Notes: a model not told the origin generated them from the letters alone. A stretch of DNA of 64,000 bases from Microbacterium paludicola (GCF_015235415.1 NZ_JADGLL010000009.1:17148-81147); one strand, 5' to 3'. Counted from the first letter of the stretch, positions 52,915-61,858 are shown. Numbers and translations are program-made.

Positions 52915-53738
52915 GACTCCAGCCTACCGGCGGCGTCTTCGCCGCGACGGCCTTCCGGTTCGGCGTCGAAGGACCTCGGCGCGGCTCCCGGCTGCGCCGG
53001 CTTCACCGCCCGGTGAAGGGCGACGATGCCGAAGCTCAGGTCGCGATACGCGACGTCCGCCCATCCGACCTCGCGGATCCAGGCAGACAGCGCGCGCTGA
53101 TCCGGCCAGTGCCTGATCGACTCGTTGAGGTAGTCGTAGGCCTCGGTGTTCGACGAGACGACGCGCGCGATGCGCGGCAGGATGCGGTCGTTGTAGAAGC
53201 GGTAGAGCCCGCGGATCGCGGGGACGGGCGGGTGCGAGAACTCGCAGATCACGAGGCGGCCGCCGGGCTTGGCGACCCGCAGCAGCTCGGCCAGGGCCTT
53301 CTTCGGCTGCTTGACGTTGCGCAGGCCGAACGACATCGTCACGGCGTCGAACTCGCCGTCGGCGAAGGGAAGGGCGGTCGCGTCGGCCTCGACGAACTCG
53401 AGGTTGCGCACATCCCGGTACCGGCGACGCCCTTCGGCGATCATCCCCGGCGAGAAGTCGGCGGCGACCACGTGAGCACCGCTGCGGGCAAGCGAGATGG
53501 AGGACGCGCCCGTGCCGGCAGCGAGGTCGAGGATGCGCTCCCCCGGCCGCGGGCGCACGGCGCGGGTCGTGGCGACGCGCCAGAGGCGGTCGTTGCCGAC
53601 GCTCAGCACCGTGTTCGTGACGTCGTACTTCGCGGCGACCTGATCGAACATGCCGCTGACGCTGGCGGGGTCCTTGCCCAGGTCGGCGCGGTTGGGCCCT
53701 CCGTCGAAGGGGCTGCGGCGTCCGGCGTGCGAGATCAC
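52911..53738 (-). CDS. menG: Demethylmenaquinone methyltransferase
   Basis: A 275-residue UbiE/MenG methyltransferase that makes menaquinone from demethylmenaquinone with SAM. Motifs: MFDQVAAKYDVTNTVLSVGNDRLWR, LDLAAGTGASSISLA, DGEFDAVTMSFGLRNVKQPKKALAELLRVAKPGGRLVICEFS and a C-terminal SWAFGIV-like DLSFGIVALHRAVKP. About 35 residues more at the C-terminus (PAQPGAAPRSFDAEPEGRRGED) are disordered. GTG at 53738 overlaps the upstream DUF402 stop (GTGA), with TAGACT seven bases before it. Confidence 0.95.
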   Translation of the reverse strand: MISHAGRRSPFDGGPNRADLGKDPASVSGMFDQVAAKYDVTNTVLSVGNDRLWRVATTRAVRPRPGERILDLAAGTGASSISLARSGAHVVAADFSPGMIAEGRRRYRDVRNLEFVEADATALPFADGEFDAVTMSFGLRNVKQPKKALAELLRVAKPGGRLVICEFSHPPVPAIRGLYRFYNDRILPRIARVVSSNTEAYDYLNESIRHWPDQRALSAWIREVGWADVAYRDLSFGIVALHRAVKPAQPGAAPRSFDAEPEGRRGEDAAGRLES

Positions 53739-54277
53739 GCCTCCGAGTCTACGGTCGCCAGCCGCGCCAGCCAGTGCTCGGCCGTCGCCTCGTCGAACGG
53801 CGCCTCGAGCGCGCGCACCCGCCGTTCGAGGTCGTGGGCCGTCGCCTCGAGGGCCTCGATCACGCGGGACGGGTAGCCGTAGCGCACCCTGTGCACCTCC
53901 CACTCGTCCTCGTCGTCGATGTAGACGCCGCGCTCGTCGGTGCGGCGCACGACATCGAGGTCCATGTCGATCGCGGTGGGAAGACCGTCCTCGCCCCAGC
54001 CGGCGGCCCACGAGACGTCGATGTACACGCGTGTGGCGGCCGGCGACGCGTTGACGGTCAGCACGTAGTCCTGGCGGTCGGCGGGGATCAACATGACGCT
54101 CGGTATGTCCAGCACGAGGTCCCGTCCCGGACGGAAGCTGCGCGATCCGGTCCGCTGGCCCAGCCAGTCGCCCCAGTGATCCGATCCGAGGTAGACGCAC
54201 TCGTGCTCCCAGTGCGGGGAGCCGTCCCACTTCCGCCAGCGGAAGACGAGCGGGGTTCCTATGGCGGGCCGGGGCAT
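53735..54277 (-). CDS. DUF402 domain protein (probable nucleotide phosphatase)
   Basis: A 180-residue protein with the DUF402 beta-barrel pattern: FRWRKWDGSPHWEHECVYLGSDHWGDWL, then YIDVSWAAGW (the acidic cluster that binds metal in this family) and IDMDLDVVRRTDERGVYIDDEDEWEVHR. Characterised DUF402 members hydrolyse nucleoside di- and triphosphates. It opens a three-gene overlap chain with menG and the polyprenyl synthase. ATG at 54277 lies six bases after TAGGCT with no ribosome binding site, so it is leaderless. A link to menaquinone is positional only. Confidence 0.82.
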   Translation of the reverse strand: MPRPAIGTPLVFRWRKWDGSPHWEHECVYLGSDHWGDWLGQRTGSRSFRPGRDLVLDIPSVMLIPADRQDYVLTVNASPAATRVYIDVSWAAGWGEDGLPTAIDMDLDVVRRTDERGVYIDDEDEWEVHRVRYGYPSRVIEALEATAHDLERRVRALEAPFDEATAEHWLARLATVDSEA

Positions 54278-54350
54278 TGTCCGAGCCTATGCCGCCCGGG
54301 CGGGCAGGAGCGCGCGCCCCGGGCCGGAGGGGCGGATCTAAGCTGGATGG

Positions 54351-55643
54351 GTGTCAGAAACGTCCCGCGTCCCGCGCCTGATCGTGGAGACCCGGGAGGC
54401 GGATCCGGTCGAGGATCCGCTGCTCTGGGCGAGCCGCTCCTGGCCCCTCGCCTGGCAGCGCAAGGGCGACATGCTCGTGGGCGCGGGCACCGAGATCCTG
54501 CGCCTCGACGTCACCGGCCCCGACCGGATCGCGCGCATCGCCGCCTCGTGGCGGGAGATCATGGCCGCGGCCGAGGTCGACGACGAGGTGCGTGTTCCCG
54601 GGACGGGCCTCGTCGCGTTCGGCGCCTTCGCGTTCGACGACGGCTCGGCGCAGCGCAGCACCCTGACGGTGCCGTCGACGATCCTCGGGCGCCGCGGCGG
54701 CCGTCACTGGATCACGCGGATCCGCAACGCCCGCGCCGCCGCGCCCGACGAGGCCCCGCAGCCCTCCGACTACGGATCGCACTGGTCGGCGACGCTCGGA
54801 CCGGGGCGGATGGATCCCGCCGCGCACGGCGACGCGGTGCGCGAGGCGCTCGCGGCGATCGAGGCCGGCGAGGTGAAGAAGGTCGTGATCGCCCGCGACA
54901 TCGCCGGCTCCGTTCCCGTCGACGCCGACCTCCGTCGCCTGGTGCGCGCCCTCGCGAGCGGCTACCCCGACACATGGACGTTCGCGGTGGAGGGGATCAT
55001 CGGCGCGAGCCCCGAGACCCTCGTCACCGTGCGCGGCGGAGAGGTCACGGCCCGCGTGCTCGCCGGCACCCGCCCCCGCGGCGCGGACGCCGACGAGGAC
55101 TCGGCGATCATCGCCGAGCTCGCGGCCAACCCCAAGGACGTCGACGAGCACGAGTACGCCGTGCGCTCGGTCGTCGATGCGCTGCGCCCCCACACCTCGG
55201 CGCTCGCGTCCGCCGAGCAGCCCTTCACGCTCAAGCTGCCGAACCTCTGGCACCTCGCGACGGATGTCGAGGGAACGCTCTCCAACGGATCGACGGCGCT
55301 CGACATGGTGCGTGCCCTGCACCCGACGGCGGCCGTGGCCGGCACGCCCCGCGAGGCCGCGATGGCGGCCATCCGGCGCATCGAGCCCTTCGACCGCGGG
55401 CGCTACGCCGGTCCGGTCGGCTGGATCGACGGCAACGGCGACGGCGAGTGGGCCATCGCGCTGCGCTGCGCCCAGTTCGGGGTGCCCGGCGAGACCACCG
55501 ACCGGGGCTGGATGATCGACCCAGACGGAACGCGCCCAGTCACCGCCCACGCGGGCGGCGGCATCGTCGCCGGCAGCGTGCCCGAGGCGGAGCTGCTGGA
55601 GACGCGGGTGAAGTTCCGGCCGATCGTGGACGCGCTGGCGTAG
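54351..55643 (+). CDS. menF: Isochorismate synthase
   Basis: A 430-residue chorismate-using enzyme of the MenF/EntC kind, converting chorismate to isochorismate, the first step to menaquinone. Conserved: AIEAGEVKKVVIARDI (general base Lys), PETLVTVRGGEVTARVLAGTRPRG (with the essential Glu/Arg region), ELAANPKDVDEHEYAV, LHPTAAVAGTP and FDRGRYAGPVGW. GTG at 54351 follows TAAGCT by six bases with no ribosome binding site (leaderless) and is divergent from the DUF402-menG unit. A salicylate or siderophore role is unlikely given the menaquinone neighbours. Confidence 0.92.
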   Translation: MSETSRVPRLIVETREADPVEDPLLWASRSWPLAWQRKGDMLVGAGTEILRLDVTGPDRIARIAASWREIMAAAEVDDEVRVPGTGLVAFGAFAFDDGSAQRSTLTVPSTILGRRGGRHWITRIRNARAAAPDEAPQPSDYGSHWSATLGPGRMDPAAHGDAVREALAAIEAGEVKKVVIARDIAGSVPVDADLRRLVRALASGYPDTWTFAVEGIIGASPETLVTVRGGEVTARVLAGTRPRGADADEDSAIIAELAANPKDVDEHEYAVRSVVDALRPHTSALASAEQPFTLKLPNLWHLATDVEGTLSNGSTALDMVRALHPTAAVAGTPREAAMAAIRRIEPFDRGRYAGPVGWIDGNGDGEWAIALRCAQFGVPGETTDRGWMIDPDGTRPVTAHAGGGIVAGSVPEAELLETRVKFRPIVDALA

Positions 55644-55894
55644 GACGACGACCGCGAGGCTTGTGGTCGCCACGTGCGACCGAAGGGAGCGTGCCGCGGA
55701 GCGGCCAACCAGCGCGCCCACGGATGGAGCGAAGCGACAGCCCATCGATCGCGAGCGCCGGCGCCCCGCGAGCGGAGCGACGGCCTCTCTCACGGAGTGG
55801 TACCGCGGAGCGGTGCCCGACGCGTGAGAGTCACGAACAGCCCGCGTCGGCCGAGTGATCGATCAGCGCGCGGCCAAGAAAGAACAGCGTCGGT
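55644..55894. repeat. Intergenic region of GAGCGAAGCGA-like repeats
   Basis: The 251 bases between convergent menF and the alditol oxidase gene hold short GGAGCGAAGCGAC and GAGCGGAGCGAC-like words and a hairpin at 55787-55830. No protein-coding signal was found. The same words recur at 61.8-62.2 kb. Confidence 0.55.
55787..55830. terminator. Two-tier hairpin between menF and the alditol oxidase gene
   Basis: Outer arms CTCTCACG (55787-55794) / CGTGAGAG (55823-55830) and inner GGTACCGC (55799-55806) / GCGGTGCC (55810-55817, one G-U pair). It lies between converging genes and may end transcription on both strands. Confidence 0.5.
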
Positions 55895-57136
55895 TTAGAG
55901 CTCGTCGAGGAAGCCGAGGTAGGGGTTGCGCATGCGGGCCCCCGGGTCGAACTCGCGGGTGAGCGCGGCGAAGTCCGCGAGGCGCGGCCAGACGGCGGCG
56001 CGGCCCGCGGCACTCATCGTGGCGAGCTTCCCCCAGTGCGGGCGGGCGGCGAACGGCTGCAGCGCGGCCTCGATCTTCGCGACCACCGCCTCGACCGCCG
56101 GCTGATCCGGCAGCCACGTGAAGTGCAGGCCGACAGTGTCGGTCTCGTACGCGGGGCTCAGCCAGAGGCTGTCGGCGCGCATCGAGCGGATCTCCGTGAC
56201 CTGGATGAGCGGGGCGATGTCGTCGGCGAGCTCGCGGACCGCGCGGATCGCGGCGACCGCGTGCCGGCGCGGCACGAGGTGCTCCGACTGCAGCTCGGCG
56301 CCGCTCGAGGGAGTGTGGCTCATCCGGAAGTGCGGCAGCCGGTCAAGCCAGCGTCCGGGCTCCCCCAGCTGCGGCGTGCAGGCGTCGGGCGAGACGCCCG
56401 CGAGCATGTGCAGCGGCTCGGTCGCGGGCGCGGGATCGCCCGGGATCGTCGGCGGCTCCTCGACGCGCGACTTCGTCCACACCTGATCGACGACATCCGG
56501 ATCCGTCCACCGCAGGAAGAGGCTGACGCTGTAGGCGGCGCCCATGAGCGCATCGAAGTGCGACAGCGCGGTCTCGAGCGGGAGGTTCTCGTAGAGGCGC
56601 TGGCGCACCTCGAAGGAGGGCTCGATGTCGAGCGTGATCTGCGTCACGATGCCGAGCGCCCCGAGCGAGACGACTGCGGCGTCGAAGTGCTCGTCGCCGC
56701 GGGCGAGGGTCAGGACGTCGCCCGTCGCGGTGACGAGCTCCAGTGCCGCGACGGCGGAGGACAGCGTCCCGACGCCGTCACCTGACCCGTGCGTGCCCGT
56801 CGCGATCGCGCCGCCGATCGAGATGTGCGGCAGCGAGGCGAGGTTCGCCAGCGCCCATCCCTCGGCCTCGAGCGCCTGGGCGAGGTGGCCGTACCGGGCG
56901 CCGGCGCCGACCGTGACGGTGCGCGCGTCGGCGTCGATCACGGGGGCGGAAGCCAGCCCGGCCGTGGAGACGAGCGTCGCCTCGGTGTCGGCGATCAGGC
57001 TGAAGGAGTGGCCGGAGCCCAGTGCGCGGACGCGGCCGGGGCGCCGCAGGATCTCGCGGACGTCCTCGGTGCTGGCGGGGTCGGCGATCCGGTTCGCGCG
57101 GAAGCGCACGTTTCCCGCCCAGTTGGTGAGTTCCAT
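55895..57136 (-). CDS. Alditol oxidase (FAD-dependent)
   Basis: A 413-residue VAO/PCMH flavoprotein closely resembling Streptomyces AldO, which oxidises terminal hydroxyls of xylitol, sorbitol and glycerol with O2, giving H2O2. NWAGN at the start, GSGHSFS with the FAD-linked His43, HISIGGAIATGTHGSG, the substrate-binding EIR (VTEIRSMRADSLWLSPAY), and HWGK near the end are all present. ATG at 57136 is preferred to 57145: GGAGAGG is nine bases upstream, and the glycerate kinase stop lies one base away. It is coupled to that gene, suggesting glycerol or glyceraldehyde oxidation to glycerate. Confidence 0.88.
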   Translation of the reverse strand: MELTNWAGNVRFRANRIADPASTEDVREILRRPGRVRALGSGHSFSLIADTEATLVSTAGLASAPVIDADARTVTVGAGARYGHLAQALEAEGWALANLASLPHISIGGAIATGTHGSGDGVGTLSSAVAALELVTATGDVLTLARGDEHFDAAVVSLGALGIVTQITLDIEPSFEVRQRLYENLPLETALSHFDALMGAAYSVSLFLRWTDPDVVDQVWTKSRVEEPPTIPGDPAPATEPLHMLAGVSPDACTPQLGEPGRWLDRLPHFRMSHTPSSGAELQSEHLVPRRHAVAAIRAVRELADDIAPLIQVTEIRSMRADSLWLSPAYETDTVGLHFTWLPDQPAVEAVVAKIEAALQPFAARPHWGKLATMSAAGRAAVWPRLADFAALTREFDPGARMRNPYLGFLDEL

Positions 57137-57137
57137 G

Positions 57138-58241
57138 TCAGTCATCCTCTCCCTGTGCCGCGGCGAGTCGCTCGCCGGCGGCCTGCAGCCAGTGCCGCGT
57201 GTCGGTCATCGCCGCGTCGGCGGACCCGGCGAGCTCCGTGAGGGAGACCGCCTCGATACCGGTGACGTCGGCGTCGTCCGCGATCCGCCCGGCGACGACG
57301 GCGATCCGGGCGCCGGCCTCGCGTGCGAGCCCGGCGACGTATGCGGGGGTCTTCCCGGCAGCCGACTGGCCGTCGTACGAGCCCTCGCCCGTGATGACGA
57401 GGTCCGCACCCTCGATCGCCGCCGGAAGGCCGGTGAGGGCGCCGATCTCGGCCGCTCCGCCGACGAGGCGCCCGCCCCAGGCGAGCAGCCCGAAGCCGCA
57501 GCCGCCGGCCGCGCCGGCGCCGGGCACATCCGGATCGGCGTCGAGCAGGCTCGCGAGGCGGGCGAGGCCCTCGTCCGCGCGGGCGACGCCGCCGGCGTCG
57601 AGGCCCTTCTGCGGGCCGAAGACGGCCGCCGCGCCGCGGCGACCGGTCAGGGGGTTCGTCACGTCGGTGAGCACGAGCACGCCGCCGGACGGCGCCGGAC
57701 GCAGTCTCGTGAGATCCGCTTTCGCGAGCTCCTCGAGGCCGGCCGCCCCGGGAGGGACGGACAGGTCGTACGCGTTGATGAAGCGCGCACCGAGGGCCGT
57801 GAGGGCCCCGATGCCGCCGTCCGTCGAGGCGCTGGATCCGATGCCGAGGATGAGCCGCGAGACGCCGTGATCGACCGCGGCCCGAATCGCCTGCCCGAAG
57901 CCGAGGGTGGACGCGTCCCGGCCGCGCAGGTCGCCGGCCAGCAGCTCGATTCCGGATGTCGAGGCGATCTCGACGACACCCGTGCCGTCGGGGAGCAGCA
58001 GCCAGGCCGCATCGACCGGGAGGCCGAGCGGCCCGGTGACGCGCACCGGCATCCGCGTCGCCTCGGGGAACGCCGTGGCGAATGCGTCGAGCGTGCCCTC
58101 GCCGCCGTCTGCCATCGGCCGCAGCACGACCTCGTCGTCGCTGCGCACGCCCGCCCAGCCGTCGGCGATCGTCCGCGCCGCGTCGGCGGCGGGGCACGTG
58201 CCCTTGAAGCTGTCCGGCGCGACCACTACCCGCATACCCAT
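57138..58241 (-). CDS. Glycerate kinase
   Basis: A 367-residue glycerate kinase of the GlxK/GarK type (type I), which phosphorylates D-glycerate to 2- or 3-phosphoglycerate. The start MRVVVAPDSFKGTCPAADAA, ADGGEGTLDAF and the C-terminal GLLAWGGRLVGGAAE, DLVITGEGSYDGQSAAGKTP segments are diagnostic. ATG at 58241 follows AAGGA; ATG at 58235 is an alternative. It is the upstream gene of a two-gene unit with the alditol oxidase. Confidence 0.93.
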   Translation of the reverse strand: MGMRVVVAPDSFKGTCPAADAARTIADGWAGVRSDDEVVLRPMADGGEGTLDAFATAFPEATRMPVRVTGPLGLPVDAAWLLLPDGTGVVEIASTSGIELLAGDLRGRDASTLGFGQAIRAAVDHGVSRLILGIGSSASTDGGIGALTALGARFINAYDLSVPPGAAGLEELAKADLTRLRPAPSGGVLVLTDVTNPLTGRRGAAAVFGPQKGLDAGGVARADEGLARLASLLDADPDVPGAGAAGGCGFGLLAWGGRLVGGAAEIGALTGLPAAIEGADLVITGEGSYDGQSAAGKTPAYVAGLAREAGARIAVVAGRIADDADVTGIEAVSLTELAGSADAAMTDTRHWLQAAGERLAAAQGEDD

Positions 58242-58309
58242 GCCGCCATCCTTCCGCACCCGGCGACGGGTCCAGGCCACAGGCCGGGGGCGGGCGGGGC
58301 TGTGCGGCG

Positions 58310-59176
58310 TTACAGAGTCGCCTTCAGGCGCTTCTTCTCGGCCTCGACGTCGAACTCCGCGACCGGCCACTGCGGGTCGATGCCCTCGAGCGCCTCCAGC
58401 AGCAGCTCCTGCACCGCGAGGCGCGCGTACCACTTGTGGTTCGCGGGCACGACGTACCACGGCGCCTCATCGGTCGAGGTGCGGGTGAGGGCGGTCTGGT
58501 ACGCGTCCATGTACGCGCTCCACCGCGCGCGCTCGTCGACGTCGCCCGGGTTGTACTTCCAGTGCTTGTCGGGGCGCTCGAGGCGCTCCATCAGGCGCTC
58601 GCCCTGCTCCTCCGGCGAGATGTGGAGCATGACCTTGATGATCCGGATGCCGCGGTCGGCGATGCGGCGCTCGAAGTCGACGATGGCGCCGTAGCGACGC
58701 TCGATCTCCTGCGCGTCGGCCAGCTTGCGCACGCGGCCGATCAGCACGTCCTCGTAGTGCGAGCGGTCGAACACCCCGATCAGGCCCGCACCCGGCAGGC
58801 GCTTCTCGACCCGCCACAGGAAGTCGTGCGCGAGCTCCTCCTCCGTCGGTGCCTTGAAGGCGGCGAGCTGAATCCCCTGCGGGTCGACGCCTCCCACCAC
58901 GTGACGGACGACCCCGCCCTTGCCGGCCGAGTCCATCGCCTGCAGCACGAGCAGCACGGCGTCCTTCGCGGTGCCGCCGCGGCTCGCGGCGTACAGGCGC
59001 TCCTGGTACTCGGCGAGCTGCTCGAGGCCCGACTTGAGGTCGGCCTTGCCCGCTGCCTTGTCGCCGTCGTACCCGGGCGTCGCGTCGGGGTCGACGTCCG
59101 ACAGCTGGAATCCCTTCGTCACCCGCAGCACGCGGGCTGCGTCATCCGTCCAGCGGGCCTGGCTCTTCGCGATCAT
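58310..59176 (-). CDS. ppk2: Polyphosphate kinase 2
   Basis: A 288-residue PPK2-family polyphosphate:nucleotide phosphotransferase. Walker A LQAMDSAGKGG (about 78-88), Walker B/lid FDRSHYEDVLIGRVR, and DKHWKYNPGDVDER are intact; the single-domain length suggests class I or III, phosphorylating NDPs (or both NMPs and NDPs) from polyphosphate. ATG at 59176 has no clear ribosome binding site. It lies 66 bases upstream of menD on the same strand's downstream side and 68 bases before glycerate kinase. Confidence 0.93.
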   Translation of the reverse strand: MIAKSQARWTDDAARVLRVTKGFQLSDVDPDATPGYDGDKAAGKADLKSGLEQLAEYQERLYAASRGGTAKDAVLLVLQAMDSAGKGGVVRHVVGGVDPQGIQLAAFKAPTEEELAHDFLWRVEKRLPGAGLIGVFDRSHYEDVLIGRVRKLADAQEIERRYGAIVDFERRIADRGIRIIKVMLHISPEEQGERLMERLERPDKHWKYNPGDVDERARWSAYMDAYQTALTRTSTDEAPWYVVPANHKWYARLAVQELLLEALEGIDPQWPVAEFDVEAEKKRLKATL

Positions 59177-59242
59177 GCGGCACAGTCAACCATCCGGATC
59201 CGACCCGACGCGAGAGCGGCGGGAGCCGACGCGCGGATGAGC

Positions 59243-60937
59243 TCACTCCCGCTCGAGCGGGACCTCGATGATGCGTCGGGATCCCGGCGCGATCAGCGCC
59301 TGATCCAGGGCCGAGCGGGTCGTGACGCGCGTGTGCTCCCAGCCGTACGCGGACGCGAGCGCCGCGACGTCCGCCTGCTGCGGCGTGTACTGCACGCGGT
59401 CCATGTCGTCCTTCGAGGCGAGGGAGGCGACCTCGAGCCCGTCGAAGATCGTGCCGCCGCCGTCGTTGCCGACGATCAGCTGGATCCGCGGATGCTCCTC
59501 CGAGACCGGCAGCAGCAGCGCACCGACGTCGTGGAGCAGGGTCAGGTCGCCGAGCAGCACCCGAGTGACGCCGGGGCGGGCGCCATCCTGGCTCGCGAGC
59601 GCGATGCCGAGGGCCGTCGCGATCGTGCCGTCGATGCCCGCGAGACCGCGATTCGCGTGAACGGGAACCCGCTTGCCCGGCAGCACCGCGTCGGCCACGC
59701 GGACGAGGCGGGACGACCCGAACACGAGCCGGTCGTGCGGCCAGGTCGCGGCCCACACCGCGGCGGCGAGCTGCTCGCGATCGAGCGGGCGGCGCACCGC
59801 GGCCAGCTCGGCGCGGGTCGCCTGCGCGCGGGCGAGCGGATCCTTCGAGGCGAGCCCGTCGAGATCGGGCGCGGGCGCGTCGAGGTCGACGGCGTGCGCG
59901 GCGGATGCCTGCAGCCAGGATCCGAGCCAGGCGCGATCCGGATCGCCGGGGGTCACCGCGACCGCGTCGACGTGGGTCGTCCGGTGGTTGAGATCGAGGT
60001 CCTCCCCCGCGCCGCGCACCGCGACCACGTCGACATCCGGCCGCGAGAGGAGGGCGGCGACTTCGCGGGAGAGGGTCGGATGCCCCAGGACGACGGCGCG
60101 CTCGATGCGTCCGCCGAGGTCGGGATCGCGCAGCAGGGCGCGGTAGCCGTGGATCACCTGACGACCGAAGCGGGCGCCGCTGACGATCTCGGCGATGAGC
60201 GGCCATCCGCCCGCGTGCGCCAGCTCCTCGGCGGCCAGTCCGGCGTCGGCGCCCGCGATCACAACCGTGCGGGGGCCCCGCTCGAGGGCGTGCGGATCGC
60301 GCTTCGGCGCCGTGATGGCGTCCGGGACGGCACGGGTCCTGCCGCCGGTGAACCACTCCGGCAGGGCCCCGGCGAGCGGCTCGCGATACGGGAGGTTCAG
60401 GTGCACGGGGCCGGCGACGGCGTCGCCTGCGTCGCCGGTGGCCGCGCCGTACGCGCGCCGCGCGATGGCGCGCGCCGCGGCGACCTCACCCTGCTCGCCG
60501 GTCGGCGTCTCCGCGTCCATCGCGAAACGCGTGAACGCGCCGAAGATCCCGGGCTGGGTGGTTGCCTGATTCGCCCCGACGCCGCGCAGCTCGGGCGGGC
60601 GATCGGCCGTCAGCAGCAGCAGCGGGACGCCGGCGTGATGCGCCTCGAGCACCGCGGGAAGCAGGTTCGCGACGGCCGTCCCTGACGTGCAGATCACGGC
60701 GGCGGGCACGCGCGTCTCGCGGCCGATGCCGAGCGCCGTGAAGCCGGCGACGCGCTCGTCGATCCGGACGTGGAGCCGGATGCGCCCCGCGCGCTCGAGG
60801 GCCGCCGCGGCGAGCGCGAGCGCCTGGGAGCGCGAGCCGGGGCTCACCACCACGTGCCGCACCCCGTGGGCGACGAGCTCGTCGAGAAGCGCGGCGGCTG
60901 CGGCGCTCGCGGGCGATGCGCCGGGGTCCCGGCTCAC
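59243..60937 (-). CDS. menD: 2-succinyl-5-enolpyruvyl-6-hydroxy-3-cyclohexene-1-carboxylate synthase
   Basis: A 564-residue thiamine-diphosphate enzyme that condenses isochorismate with 2-oxoglutarate in menaquinone synthesis. Features: HVVVSPGSRSQALALAA at the start, HVRIDERVAGFTALGIGRET with the catalytic Glu, TSGTAVANLLPAVLEAHHAGVPLLLLTADRPPELRGVGANQ, and the ThDP motif around LLGDLTLLHDVGALLL ... IVGNDGGGTIF. GTG at 60937 is one base from the upstream stop. The start lacks a strong ribosome binding site, so coupling is likely. Confidence 0.96.
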   Translation of the reverse strand: MSRDPGASPASAAAAALLDELVAHGVRHVVVSPGSRSQALALAAAALERAGRIRLHVRIDERVAGFTALGIGRETRVPAAVICTSGTAVANLLPAVLEAHHAGVPLLLLTADRPPELRGVGANQATTQPGIFGAFTRFAMDAETPTGEQGEVAAARAIARRAYGAATGDAGDAVAGPVHLNLPYREPLAGALPEWFTGGRTRAVPDAITAPKRDPHALERGPRTVVIAGADAGLAAEELAHAGGWPLIAEIVSGARFGRQVIHGYRALLRDPDLGGRIERAVVLGHPTLSREVAALLSRPDVDVVAVRGAGEDLDLNHRTTHVDAVAVTPGDPDRAWLGSWLQASAAHAVDLDAPAPDLDGLASKDPLARAQATRAELAAVRRPLDREQLAAAVWAATWPHDRLVFGSSRLVRVADAVLPGKRVPVHANRGLAGIDGTIATALGIALASQDGARPGVTRVLLGDLTLLHDVGALLLPVSEEHPRIQLIVGNDGGGTIFDGLEVASLASKDDMDRVQYTPQQADVAALASAYGWEHTRVTTRSALDQALIAPGSRRIIEVPLERE

Positions 60938-60938
60938 G

Positions 60939-61337
60939 TCAGAGCGTCCCGCGACGGCCGCGGGGGTCGTCGTCCCCCGTCTCGTCCGGCTTCTCCTCGC
61001 CCGGCTTCGGCTGCTCGTCCGACTCGGAGTCGAGACGTGCGAGCTCCTCCTCGAGCAGGCGGATGCGCTCATCCTGATCGGTCACGCCCTTCAGCGTGCC
61101 GAGGAACTGGGGGTCGTCATCCGGAGCGATGACGCGGCTCCCCGACTGCGGGCGCGAGCGGCCGAGGACGAACCACAGGATGCCGCCGAGCACGGGCACC
61201 AGGACGACGATCGCGATCCATGCACCCTTCGAGACACCGCGGTGGCGGGTCGGGGGCTGGACGGCGCAGTCGACGATGCTGAAGACCCAGAACGCGATCG
61301 CAGCCACAACGAGGGGGATCAACACGCGAGGCGGCAT
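60939..61337 (-). CDS. PLDc_N-domain membrane protein
   Basis: A 132-residue protein with two N-terminal transmembrane helices (about 5-25 and 41-60) separated by TRHRGVSKGAW, the phospholipase-D-nuclease N-terminal domain found in many actinobacterial small membrane proteins next to menaquinone genes. The C-terminal 70 residues are charged and possibly coiled (DQDERIRLLEEELARLDSE). ATG at 61337 has both GAGGAG and a TAGGAT -10 six bases upstream. Function unknown. Confidence 0.82.
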   Translation of the reverse strand: MPPRVLIPLVVAAIAFWVFSIVDCAVQPPTRHRGVSKGAWIAIVVLVPVLGGILWFVLGRSRPQSGSRVIAPDDDPQFLGTLKGVTDQDERIRLLEEELARLDSESDEQPKPGEEKPDETGDDDPRGRRGTL

Positions 61338-61431
61338 CTCCTCATCCTAGGCGGGTCACCTGTGCACGGGATGGGGTTGACGCGACCGCCGGCCCGGGTC
61401 GCGCTCAGGTGGCGAATCTAGACTCGAGCGC

Positions 61432-61803
61432 GTGAACACGCACGCTGACGCCCCGCTCGAGGACGCCCCGGGATCCGCCGCGACGGACGAGGCCCGGCCG
61501 GCTGGATCCGGTCGCCCGGCGGGTGTGTCGCTGGTGGTCTACGCGGTGCTGCGGCTCGCCGCGTTCCTCGTGCCCTTCGGGCTGATGATGCTGCTGCCGG
61601 CATTCCACGACCTGTGGTGGCTCGCCGCGATCTTCGCCGCGCTCATCGGCCTGAGCATCTCGGTGCTGTTCCTGCGCCGCCCGCTCGCGGATGCGGCGCA
61701 GTCGCTCGCGGCCCGCCGGGAGGCGGCGCCCCGCGCGCGCACCGAGCGCGAGCTGGAGGACGAGCTCGAGGACGCGGCGAACGACGAGGCCCAGCGCGGC
61801 TGA
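61432..61803 (+). CDS. DUF4229 membrane protein
   Basis: A 123-residue protein: a hydrophilic N-terminus, two helices (about 31-55 and 61-82, LVVYAVLRLAAFLVPFGLMMLLP and LWWLAAIFAALIGLSISVLFL), then an Arg/Glu-rich tail containing a probable coiled coil (RTERELEDELEDAANDE). This is the DUF4229 pattern typical of actinobacterial menD/menA neighbourhoods. GTG at 61432 follows TAGACT by seven bases (leaderless). Function unknown. Confidence 0.82.
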   Translation: MNTHADAPLEDAPGSAATDEARPAGSGRPAGVSLVVYAVLRLAAFLVPFGLMMLLPAFHDLWWLAAIFAALIGLSISVLFLRRPLADAAQSLAARREAAPRARTERELEDELEDAANDEAQRG

Positions 61804-61805
61804 CG

Positions 61806-61858
61806 CCCGGTTGCTGAGCGAGCCTGCGAGCCGAAGCGACCGACCTCAAGCCGCCCGC
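61806..61858. repeat. 53-bp direct repeat, copy 1
   Basis: Begins CCCGGTTGCTGAGCGAGCCT and ends AAGCCGCCCGC; identical to 61984-62036. It starts two bases after the DUF4229 stop codon. Confidence 0.9.
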
